Translations under genes and position numbers: made by a program
Shown here: piece after piece, positions 55,379-62,474 of the stretch
Layout: every line of letters begins with the position of its first letter
Position numbering within the stretch: the stretch's first letter is position 1
Notes under the pieces: model-generated
Told to the model about the DNA's origin: nothing
Databases searched by the model: none
The model's input: only the letters and a program-made list of their open reading frames with translations
NCBI GenBank assembly: GCA_030148805.1
Contig: JASBSS010000025.1
Coordinates: 30,826-94,825 of the forward strand
Direction: 5' to 3'
Length of the DNA stretch: 64,000 nt
Origin: Thiogranum sp.
Lineage (GTDB): Bacteria > Pseudomonadota > Gammaproteobacteria > DSM-19610

Positions 55379-55713
55379 GGTGGATTCTCCTTCCCCGTTG
55401 CGGCGCTGCCGCGCTCCTTTTGGAGCACCATTGTAGCGAGCGCCAATCAACCCGACAACGCGGCCGGATCGGGGAGTCGGCGCGGACAAACGGGTGGGAC
55501 AGTATCGGTCACGGAGCATCGAGCCTGCACCCCTGCACCGCTCATCGCTCAAACCGCGGCGAAGCGCGAACACCGGGCACAGGATAGACGTTGCAGGCGC
55601 CAGGCGAAAACACCGACACGTCTCACTGTGACTTTGATCACATTCATAGGCGCGCCCACCGGAGCCACGCCGCGGCGACACCTTCGCGCGGCGACCGTCT
55701 GGCGGGCACCGGC
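55379..55713. promoter_or_regulatory. Sigma-factor upstream region
   Basis: About 335 bases without a supported gene between the sigma factor and the SRPBCC gene. Its notable feature is the CRP-type dyad at 55627-55642, described separately. The remainder is GC-rich with no clear boxes. Confidence 0.5.
55627..55642. promoter_or_regulatory. Perfect CRP/FNR-family binding dyad
   Basis: TGTGACTTTGATCACA matches the CRP consensus TGTGA-N6-TCACA at all ten defined positions. It lies 249 bases upstream of the sigma-factor ATG and past the end of the SRPBCC gene. Its likely target is sigma-factor transcription. An FNR-type protein is a less likely binder. Confidence 0.75.
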
Positions 55714-56124
55714 CTAGGCGGTCACTTTGCGGATGTGGTCGCGCAGCGAGTCGAGTTCGTCGCGCAATATCCGGGACTGCTTGCGCAACGTACCCTCTAG
55801 GTCCTTGAGTGGAACCTCCGGCGGCAGGAGGGTGAAGGAATAGACACAGGTCTCAGCGTCGATGGCCACCACGCGGGAACAGGCCTTGCCCGTGGTACCG
55901 TCGGGGAACTTCATCAACCAGTCGATCACGCCGCTGTCGCTGTCGGCCTTGACCTCCAGTTGGATCCCCACTTCGCCCGCGGGCGTACGCATCAACGCAC
56001 CGTCCTCGGTGACGTCGGCGAACGCATAGGTCCAGGTCGGAAGATTGTAGCGATCGGCGATATAGTCGAACGCCACCTCATGGTTGACTGGCAGGGTCAC
56101 AGTTTGAACATCGTAGTTTTTCAA
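55714..56124 (-). CDS. SRPBCC-fold protein
   Basis: A 136-residue protein of START/Bet v1-like type: VTLPVNHEVAFDYIADRYNLPTWTYAFADV at the start, a strand-rich centre (GEVGIQLEVKADSDSGVIDWLMKFPDG) and a long C-terminal helix (LEGTLRKQSRILRDELDSLRDHI). These folds bind hydrophobic ligands and include polyketide cyclases. The start is a TTG at 56124 with AGAGGA about 11 bases upstream, as no better ATG exists. It is divergent from trpE and could handle an aromatic product. Confidence 0.8.
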   Translation of the reverse strand: MKNYDVQTVTLPVNHEVAFDYIADRYNLPTWTYAFADVTEDGALMRTPAGEVGIQLEVKADSDSGVIDWLMKFPDGTTGKACSRVVAIDAETCVYSFTLLPPEVPLKDLEGTLRKQSRILRDELDSLRDHIRKVTA

Positions 56125-56388
56125 GGGTATCGTCCTCTAATGGCAACGCAATGACAGGAACGGACTGCCTGAGCGGAATCACGTCCCCCTATTCAATTGG
56201 ACGCTCAGAATCGCGACATGTGACAGCCAAGGTGTGAGCCCGTAAGCGATTGCAGCACAAGGATTTATTCATTGATACACGGGCGCCTGACGGAAATATC
56301 GGTCACAACTTCATCCCCAGGCACTCTAAATTGACCAACAGGCGGCTCGGCCCGCCGCAAGGCGGTTCAAACCCAAAGGCTATCTGTT

Positions 56389-58011
56389 GTGAAACCCACA
56401 GGCGCACCCCAGAGCGAAATACTGCAACGCGACATCCCCTACGTCCCGGACCCGCTGGTCGCCTTCTCCCGTCTCACGGATCGAGGCCGGAAGAAGCACT
56501 CGTTGCTGCTCGAGTCGGCGGAAATAGAAACCAAGCAGCACACCAAAAGCGTGCTGCTGCTGGATGCCGCCCTGGAGATCCGCTGCCACGGCCTGGCGGT
56601 CAGCGTTCGCGCCCTGAGTGCCAACGGCGGGCACCTGCTGCCCCTGTTGCGCCGGATCATGCCCGTGGAGATCGACGTGCAGCACCTGGAAAACGGGCTG
56701 CGCCTGGGTTTCCCACCCCCACCCCGCGGGCTCGACGAGGCGCAGCGCCTCAAGGCCCTCTCGCCCCTCCATATTCTGCGCCTGCTGCTGCAGAGCATCA
56801 CACCGCGACAGGTCGTTCCCCAGGGCATTTTCATCGGCGGCATCTTCGGCTATGACATGGTCGCCACCTTCGAGTCGCTCCCCGCGGTGGAACCCAGCGC
56901 CAACCCCTGCCCGGACATGTTGTTCTATCTGGCCGAAACCCTCCTGGTCGTCGACCACGTCGGACGCTCGAGCCGGCTGATCGGCACCGTGTTCGGTGGC
57001 CGCGATTGCCCCAGCCGCCACCACCTGCAACAGCGTATCCAGCGGTACGCCGACATCCTGCGCGAGCCCAACGACAGGTTGCCGATCGCAGGGGAGGCGG
57101 TCGGCGACGACGAGGTGAGGGTGAACGTCAGCGACCAGGACTTCTGCCGGCAAGTCCGGTGGTTGAAGGAAAGCATCGTCGCCGGCGAAATCTTCCAGGT
57201 CGTGCCCTCGCGCAGCTTCAGCGTGCGTTGCGCCGACGGCCTGCTGGCCTACCAACAACTCCGGGCGTCGAACCCCTCGCCCTATATGTTCTATCTCAAC
57301 GCACCCGACTTCCAGCTGTTCGGCGCGTCACCGGAAAGCGCCGTCAAATACGACGCCAAGCGACGTCGCGTAGAGGTCTATCCCATTGCCGGCACCCGCA
57401 GACGCGGCACGAACGCCGCGGGGAGAATCGACCCCGACCTGGACAGCCGCCTGGAGCTGGATCTGCGCTATGACGAGAAGGAGGTCGCCGAGCACATGAT
57501 GTTGGTCGATCTGGCGCGCAACGATGTGGCCCGCATCAGCGCTCCGGGAAGTCGACACGTCGCCAAGCTGCTGAAAGTCGACCGTTACAGTCACGTCATG
57601 CACCTGGTCTCCCTGGTGGTGGGCAGGTTGCAGGACGGTCTCGACGCGCTGCACGCCTACCAAGGCTGCATGAACATGGGCACGCTGGTGGGCGCGCCGA
57701 AGATCAGGGCCGCCGAGCTCATTCGCCAAGTCGAAAAAACCCGCCGCGGCAGCTACGGGGGCGCGATCGGCTATCTCGACGGAACCGGGGATATGGATAC
57801 CTGCATCGTAATACGATCGGGCTGCGTGGTGAATCGCCTCGCCCATATCCAGGCCGGCGCCGGTATCGTCTACGATTCCGAACCCCAGGCCGAGGCCGAC
57901 GAGACCCGCCAGAAGGCCCAGGCGGTCATCCAGGCGGTCCTGGCGGCCAACAGAATCGTCCGCCAAAACCACTGGGTGGAGCAGCCATCCGCGGCCGATA
58001 CCCTGTCCTGA
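56389..58011 (+). CDS. trpE: Anthranilate synthase component I
   Basis: A 540-residue enzyme making anthranilate from chorismate with TrpG. SLLLESAEIETK near residue 38 is the tryptophan feedback segment of enteric-type TrpE. The catalytic domain has IFQVVPSRSF, YPIAGTRRRG, DLARNDVARIS, HLVSLVVGRL and GGAIGYLDGTGDMDTCIVIRS. The GTG at 56389 is the first plausible start. The trpG gene follows after 12 bases. No trpDCBA genes are near, so the pair may serve anthranilate-derived chemistry or be a split trp operon. Confidence 0.95.
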   Translation: MKPTGAPQSEILQRDIPYVPDPLVAFSRLTDRGRKKHSLLLESAEIETKQHTKSVLLLDAALEIRCHGLAVSVRALSANGGHLLPLLRRIMPVEIDVQHLENGLRLGFPPPPRGLDEAQRLKALSPLHILRLLLQSITPRQVVPQGIFIGGIFGYDMVATFESLPAVEPSANPCPDMLFYLAETLLVVDHVGRSSRLIGTVFGGRDCPSRHHLQQRIQRYADILREPNDRLPIAGEAVGDDEVRVNVSDQDFCRQVRWLKESIVAGEIFQVVPSRSFSVRCADGLLAYQQLRASNPSPYMFYLNAPDFQLFGASPESAVKYDAKRRRVEVYPIAGTRRRGTNAAGRIDPDLDSRLELDLRYDEKEVAEHMMLVDLARNDVARISAPGSRHVAKLLKVDRYSHVMHLVSLVVGRLQDGLDALHAYQGCMNMGTLVGAPKIRAAELIRQVEKTRRGSYGGAIGYLDGTGDMDTCIVIRSGCVVNRLAHIQAGAGIVYDSEPQAEADETRQKAQAVIQAVLAANRIVRQNHWVEQPSAADTLS

Positions 58012-58023
58012 GCGGAACCGGCG

Positions 58024-58620
58024 ATGCAACCCCACATCTTCTTCCTGGACAACTTCGATTCGTTCGTCTACAACCTGGTCGACCAGTTCAGGAACTTGGG
58101 CCACCCGGTCACCGTCTACCGCAACGATGTCCCCGCCTGGCGCATCAGACAGGCGATGGAAGATGCAGGCGGCCAGCCCGTCCTGGTGCTTTCGCCGGGT
58201 CCCGGCATCCCTGGCCGGGCCGGTTGCATGCCCGAGCTGATCGCCCTGTGCCAATCACACCTGCCGATCATCGGCATCTGCCTCGGCCATCAGGCGTTGA
58301 TCGAACATTTTGGGGGTGAGGTCACCCCCGCCGGTGAAATCGTGCATGGGAAATCCAGCAGCATCCGTCACGACGGGCAACGCATGTTTCGCGGCCTGCC
58401 ACAGAACCTGCGCATCGCCCGCTACCACAGCCTGGCGGGTCGACCGGGGCGCGCCAGACTCACCGTCAATGCGTACTACGGAGACATCCCCATGGCGGTA
58501 GTCAACGACCCACTGAAGATCGCCGGCTTCCAGTTCCACCCGGAGTCCATCTTGACCCTGGACGGGGCCCGGCTGCTGGCGCAGACCCTCGATTGGGCCA
58601 CCGACGGCGAGACCGTCTAG
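58024..58620 (+). CDS. trpG: Anthranilate synthase glutamine amidotransferase
   Basis: A 198-residue class I glutamine amidotransferase supplying ammonia to TrpE. The nucleophile is C86 in IIGICLGHQAL and the catalytic histidine and glutamate are in FQFHPES near residue 172. LSPGPGIPGRAG is the oxyanion block. It follows trpE by 12 bases and overlaps the convergent GFA gene by four. Length and motifs match TrpG; a PabA role is possible in principle but linkage favours TrpG. Confidence 0.95.
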   Translation: MQPHIFFLDNFDSFVYNLVDQFRNLGHPVTVYRNDVPAWRIRQAMEDAGGQPVLVLSPGPGIPGRAGCMPELIALCQSHLPIIGICLGHQALIEHFGGEVTPAGEIVHGKSSSIRHDGQRMFRGLPQNLRIARYHSLAGRPGRARLTVNAYYGDIPMAVVNDPLKIAGFQFHPESILTLDGARLLAQTLDWATDGETV

Positions 58621-59105
58621 CCGGAAAGCCCCAACCGCTCGTGCCACTGCGCCAGCGATTGCGTCGGGTAGGCTGCGAACGTCTGGTCTTTGGGCCCGAT
58701 CACAGGCTCCACCCATCCGGCCTTCGAGCCCAACATCATATGGGTCCGCTCCGGTGGCACCGGCAACGGCGTGTCGATGGCCGAACTGAACGGATGCACC
58801 AGCCGCGGCCAGCGCGGATCCCAGACCCAGAGGGCGCTGCCACACTTGCTGCAAAAGTGTCTTTCGGTCGGGCCCGGGGCCGCCTCCCCGGTGGCGGGGT
58901 CCACCATCATCGCCTGGTACACGCTGATGGCATCGCGGCCACAGACCTCCAAGGTCTCGTGCCAACCACCGATGTTGATGGCATAACCGCCCGCCCCCGC
59001 TGTCTTGCGGCAAATCGAGCAATAGCACAGATTAAAGGGGTAGACGTGCGCCGACTCCAGCGAAAAACGCACCGCACCACAATGACAGGAGCCTTCCAGC
59101 CTCAT
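58617..59105 (-). CDS. GFA-family zinc-binding protein
   Basis: A 162-residue protein with GSCHCGAVRFSLE near residue 6, CYCSICRKTAGAGG near 28 and HFCSKCGSALWVWD near 83, the zinc cysteine pattern of the GFA/CENP-V fold. The ATG at 59105 lies eight bases after GGAG and is chosen over a GTG two codons earlier. It is longer than, and distinct from, the GFA protein at 11880. The substrate, probably a glutathione adduct, is unknown. Confidence 0.87.
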   Translation of the reverse strand: MRLEGSCHCGAVRFSLESAHVYPFNLCYCSICRKTAGAGGYAINIGGWHETLEVCGRDAISVYQAMMVDPATGEAAPGPTERHFCSKCGSALWVWDPRWPRLVHPFSSAIDTPLPVPPERTHMMLGSKAGWVEPVIGPKDQTFAAYPTQSLAQWHERLGLSG

Positions 59106-59385
59106 TTCCACTCTCCCTGTTCGAACACGAACAGTTTCATCGATTTGGCAGCCCGGGTCAAAGAGTGAAAAAGGGGCTTCCTGAATCTAAATCCGCTTGA
59201 CACGGCCGGGCCTTCCCCCTGGCCGCCACCCTTTTCCGCCCCGGTTCCTCGAATCTGACGCTCAAAAAAACAGTTAAAGCCGTCATCTCCTTAGCCGATC
59301 TAGTTGATGCTAAATCTCGCAATTCCGCTGGCCTGGCATCGATGCCTGGGACCTGGTAGTCAACCGAATCATAGGGACCTGAAAC

Positions 59386-59913
59386 ATGAAAAGCTTACTA
59401 AAATATATCGCCGTGGCGTTTGGCATCGCTCTGTTTGCCGGCTGTGCCAGCCAGGTTTCCCGGCCAACCGAAGGCGACACCGCGAGCGTCGACCGAGGAC
59501 CGGTCAAGGTTGCAAGCGTGGAAATCGTGCTCAGCGACGAAGCGAAAGAGAAACTGAAGGACAACTTGAAATTCAATCTAAACACGATGAAAGGCACCTT
59601 GATGCGCTCGCTGGAAGCCAACGAACTCATCGACGCCAGCAGCGACAAGACCCTGAAGATAACCGTCTTCGATATCCGGGTGCGCTCCAACTTCTCCGCT
59701 GTCATGTTCGGTTTCATGGCCGGGGCCGACATCGTGGCCGGCACCGTCACCATCAAAGACGCCGCCCAACATGTCATCGACACCTATGAGGTCACGGCAT
59801 CGTATGCCTTAGGCGGGCTGGCAGGCGGCCAGGACAGTGCACGCATGGACTGGCTGTACGAAGAATTCGCCAAACGCACGACCAAAGAGATGATGGGAAG
59901 CAGCGAGTCATGA
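59386..59913 (+). CDS. Putative lipoprotein (DUF4410-like)
   Basis: A 175-residue protein with a lipoprotein signal (KYIAVAFGIALFAGC, lipobox FAGC). The mature part begins SQVSRPTEGD and has VEIVLSDEAKEKLKDNLKFN and VFDIRVRSNFSAVMFGFMAGADIVAGTV, the two-part pattern of DUF4410-like lipoproteins. The stop is directly followed by the hairpin repeat at 59916. Outer-membrane location is likely, and the function is unknown. Confidence 0.75.
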   Translation: MKSLLKYIAVAFGIALFAGCASQVSRPTEGDTASVDRGPVKVASVEIVLSDEAKEKLKDNLKFNLNTMKGTLMRSLEANELIDASSDKTLKITVFDIRVRSNFSAVMFGFMAGADIVAGTVTIKDAAQHVIDTYEVTASYALGGLAGGQDSARMDWLYEEFAKRTTKEMMGSSES

Positions 59914-59915
59914 AT

Positions 59916-60001
59916 AAAAGGGGTCGGTGACAAACGCAATAAAAGGGGTCGGTGACAACCGAGAACGCAAACAATTATTAGCTGTCACCGACCCCTTTTT
60001 T
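59916..60001 (+). repeat. Hairpin repeat copy 1 with half-copy
   Basis: The full element is at 59941-60001: AAAAGGGGTCGGTGACA, a 25-base loop, TGTCACCGACCCCTTTT and further Ts. A half-copy of the left arm lies at 59916-59940. The loop words GAACGCAAACAATTATT recur in the copies at 61044 and 62389. It could also end the upstream lipoprotein transcript. Confidence 0.92.
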
Positions 60002-60136
60002 CGCTACCCGCCGACGCCCGGCGCCGTCCTCGATCCCTATGTCGACGCCCTGGAGACCCATATCCGCGCCGCGCCGGCGAACTGGTACTGGCTGTATAAA
60101 CGCTGGAAGTACCCCAAGCCGCTTTACACCGGCTAG
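60002..60136 (+). pseudogene. C-terminal remnant of an LpxL-like acyltransferase
   Basis: In one frame this encodes YVDALETHIRAAPANWYWLY and KRWKYPKPLYTG, nearly the same as the end of the acyltransferase at 46727-47626 (YVDALDAHIRAAPEDWFWLY, KRWKYQRPLYTD). The rest of the gene is absent and the hairpin repeat sits directly at the junction. It looks like a remnant left when repeat-associated rearrangement removed the 5' part. Confidence 0.85.
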
Positions 60137-60484
60137 CCCCCGGGCGGCGCGTGCGCGTAGCCGGGCCGAGCGCTACCTTCCCCTATAGTGATAAGGCAGG
60201 GCTATTGGTCGCTTGGATCGAGCCGGTGTAGGCGTCCCCACCAATTGGCCGAAGCGGCTGAGCACCCGTTCTGGGACGCTTGAAGCGCCCCGTCAATTGC
60301 GCGAGACTATCGCCGTCTTGTAGGGACACTGGACGGTAAATCCCATGCCATTCGCCACCCGCTCGATATCACCCATCACAACCGTTTTCGCCGGCACGCC
60401 CACGCGAAGCGTGATATCGAGCGCAGGGTCGCTCGCGCCGCTCAGGCGCCGCATAACCTCAACAAAGGAAAGAGGAGGTTCGAC
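60137..60484. other. Gene-poor stretch after the acyltransferase remnant
   Basis: About 350 bases with no supported gene. The last 20 bases supply an AAAGAGGAGG ribosome site for the small gene at 60485. No promoter or repeat stands out. Confidence 0.5.
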
Positions 60485-60733
60485 ATGTCATGTGAAACAT
60501 CGTTACAACGCGTGTGCACTTGTTTTCTCTGGTGGTGCTGGAACTGCCGCGACCGACGGATCCGCTGTTGTTCCGGAGAGATCGACAAGTGGTGGGTGGT
60601 GTTCGGTATCGGCTGGGTGACCATCCGCGTGCGCAACTCCACCACCACCGAAACCTGGAGCGAATTCGCCTACGGTTTCATCATCGCCCACGAAAAGGGG
60701 TTCGGCACCATCTGCCGGGAGGTGGCGGGATGA
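60485..60733 (+). CDS. Small cysteine/tryptophan-rich protein
   Basis: An 82-residue protein (MSCETSLQRVCTCFLWWCWN...) with eight or so cysteines in the first half and a hydrophobic tryptophan-rich patch (DKWWVVFGIGWVTIRV). The AAAGAGGAGG site seven bases before the ATG is unusually strong. It overlaps the next small gene as ATGA. No family is recognised, and annotation depends on the ribosome site and the coupled arrangement. Confidence 0.5.
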   Translation: MSCETSLQRVCTCFLWWCWNCRDRRIRCCSGEIDKWWVVFGIGWVTIRVRNSTTTETWSEFAYGFIIAHEKGFGTICREVAG

Positions 60734-60915
60734 TCGCCTTCGGCTTCAATCTGCCTTTTGGTAAACGCGTGGTGCTCAAGGAAGGCAAGACCCTCAGCCC
60801 CCCGCGCATTATCGGCATCGGCATCGGTTTCTCCCGCTCCGAACGCCTGCGATTCCCAGATCGATCGAAGATCCCGGGCTTGTATACAACAGCGACGAAA
60901 CCGCCAGACGACTGA
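60730..60915 (+). CDS. Tiny protein coupled to the 60485 gene
   Basis: A 61-residue ORF, MIAFGFNLPFGKRVVLKEGK at the start, whose ATG overlaps the preceding TGA. It is basic with a hydrophobic glycine-rich middle (IIGIGIGFSR). A coupled tiny pair is plausible, but no homologue is recognised. Confidence 0.4.
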   Translation: MIAFGFNLPFGKRVVLKEGKTLSPPRIIGIGIGFSRSERLRFPDRSKIPGLYTTATKPPDD

Positions 60916-60977
60916 GCGGTTTCGCTACCAGCCCCCGGTGCGCGGCGTGGTGCCCGGCCGCGCACCGGGGTGACTTT

Positions 60978-61100
60978 GAGAGAGAGTAAAGAGTAAAGGG
61001 GTCGAGAGGAGTAAAGGGGTCAGGAGTAAAGGGAGTAAGGAGTAAAGGGGTCGGTGACAAACGAGAATGCAAACAATTATTGACTGTCACCGACCCCTTT
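60978..61100 (+). repeat. Hairpin repeat copy 2 with degenerate array
   Basis: Arms are AAAGGGGTCGGTGACA (61044-61059) and TGTCACCGACCCCTTT (61085-61100). Before it lie several degenerate units of the GAGTAAAGGGGTC type (60978-61043). The right arm forms the 3' end of the HxlR gene on the minus strand. Confidence 0.9.
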
Positions 61101-61454
61101 TTTCTCCGCTTCAAGCTCATGCTGCAGTTCCCTGATGGATTCCAGGATCGGCAGGAAACGCTGGCCAAAACGCGTGAGGCGGTACTCCACGTGCGGTGGT
61201 ACCTCCGGGTAAACGACCTTCTCCAATACACCCAGGTCCAGCATGCGGCGGAAATAGTAGTTCTGGACCTTTGGGGTCAACCCCTCCAGCTCGCCAGCGA
61301 TGGCACCGGGGCGCCGCACGCCCTGGACGATGAGCCCCAGGATCTGCAGCGACCACTTGCAGCCAAACACCGCCTCCACCGTCTGCGCCACGTTCGGGAT
61401 GCTGTCTGAGGATTCCTTCTTTGCGCGTGGCTTCCGCTCTTCCAATTCTTTCAT
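61077..61454 (-). CDS. HxlR-family transcriptional regulator
   Basis: A 125-residue regulator with the HxlR winged helix: VEAVFGCKWSLQILGLIVQG (C32 in the usual place), GAIAGELEGLTPKVQNYYFRRML and LGVLEKVVYPEVPPHVEYRLT. The last residues, EKKGVGDSQ, and the stop are encoded by the hairpin repeat at 61044-61100, so the natural C-terminus was probably replaced. It is divergent from the SDR gene and probably controls it in response to an electrophile or redox signal. Confidence 0.9.
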   Translation of the reverse strand: MKELEERKPRAKKESSDSIPNVAQTVEAVFGCKWSLQILGLIVQGVRRPGAIAGELEGLTPKVQNYYFRRMLDLGVLEKVVYPEVPPHVEYRLTRFGQRFLPILESIRELQHELEAEKKGVGDSQ

Positions 61455-61575
61455 AAAAGTACCCTGACTAACAAAATTGTACCTACTTTTAGGCAGTTGC
61501 CCGGCTGATTATGCTTGGACCTCCCGCCGGGCCTTGGCTCGCGTCGTCAATCCCAGAATGAGAGGCCGTTGAAAC
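61455..61575. promoter_or_regulatory. Divergent HxlR-SDR promoter region
   Basis: A 121-base region between the divergent starts. It has GTACC at 61460 and again after 14 bases (GTACCTAC), a direct repeat with a flanking AAAAGTA...TACTTTT pairing, which is a likely operator for the HxlR protein. No boxes were assigned with confidence. Confidence 0.5.
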
Positions 61576-62334
61576 ATGAGTCTGCAGAACAAAGTCGTTT
61601 TAATCACCGGTGGCGCCACGGGTATCGGCGCCGATGCCGCGCTCGCCTTTCGCGCCGCGGGCGCAAACATCGTGCTCAACGGGCGGCGCGAAGCCTTGCT
61701 GGCCGAGACCGCGGCACGCATCGATCCGTCAGGCCAGCATGTCGCCTGTGTGGCCGGCGATATCGGCCACGCCGAGACCAGTCGCCGCATGGTCGCCACC
61801 GCCGAGGAACGCTTCGGCGGCGTGGATGTATTATTCAACAACGCCGGGATATTTTCGCCTAAATCTTTCCTCGACCATACCGAGCAGGACCTCGAAGGTT
61901 ATCTGAACCTGCTGCGGGGTTACTTCTTTGCCTCCCAAGCTGCCATTACCTCGATGCGCAAACGCGGCGGAGGCAGCATCGTCAACGTCGGCTCTATGTG
62001 GGCACTGCATGCCATCGCCGCGACCCCATGCAGCGGGTCGTCCACCGCCAAGGGCGGCGTGCACGCCCTGACCAAAAACCTCGCCATAGAGTTCGCCCCC
62101 GAGAATATCCGCGTAAACGCCATCGCCCCGGCCGTCGTGGAAACGCCGCTGTTCGACAACCTGCTGAGCGCCGAGCAACTCGCCACGTTCAACGCCTTTC
62201 ATCCGCTAGGGCGCAACGGACAGACACGGGACATCACCGCCGCGGTGCTGTTTCTTGCGGACAACGACAGCGCCGGGTGGATTACCGGCGTAGTGCTGCC
62301 TGTGGATGGCGGCGTTACGGCGGGGCGTAACTAA
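61576..62334 (+). CDS. SDR-family oxidoreductase lacking the catalytic tyrosine
   Basis: A 252-residue short-chain dehydrogenase/reductase. The cofactor loop is TGGATGIG (residues 11-18), with NNAG at 88-91 and the catalytic serine S140 in NVGSMW. The YxxxK motif reads SSTAK: the tyrosine position is S155 while K159 is kept. The rest, including ENIRVNAIAPAVVETP and VLPVDGG, is normal. The loss of tyrosine suggests a non-classical reaction, a binding role or decay. It is divergent from the HxlR gene. Confidence 0.88.
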   Translation: MSLQNKVVLITGGATGIGADAALAFRAAGANIVLNGRREALLAETAARIDPSGQHVACVAGDIGHAETSRRMVATAEERFGGVDVLFNNAGIFSPKSFLDHTEQDLEGYLNLLRGYFFASQAAITSMRKRGGGSIVNVGSMWALHAIAATPCSGSSTAKGGVHALTKNLAIEFAPENIRVNAIAPAVVETPLFDNLLSAEQLATFNAFHPLGRNGQTRDITAAVLFLADNDSAGWITGVVLPVDGGVTAGRN

Positions 62335-62356
62335 CTATTGTCGGAGTGAGAACATC

Positions 62357-62443
62357 GGTAAAGGGGTCCGGTAAAGGGGTCGGCGGTGAAGGGGTCGGTG
62401 ACAAACGAGAACGCAAACAATTATTGAATGTCACCGACCCCTT
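62357..62443 (+). repeat. Hairpin repeat copy 3 with partial units
   Basis: Arms are AAGGGGTCGGTGACA (62389-62403) and TGTCACCGACCCCTT (62429-62443), with the same loop words as the other copies. GTAAAGGGGTC units precede it at 62357-62388. It lies between the end of the SDR gene and the end of the RHS gene. Confidence 0.9.
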
Positions 62444-62474
62444 TTCTCAGCCCTTTTTCCTATTTCTTCGTCTT

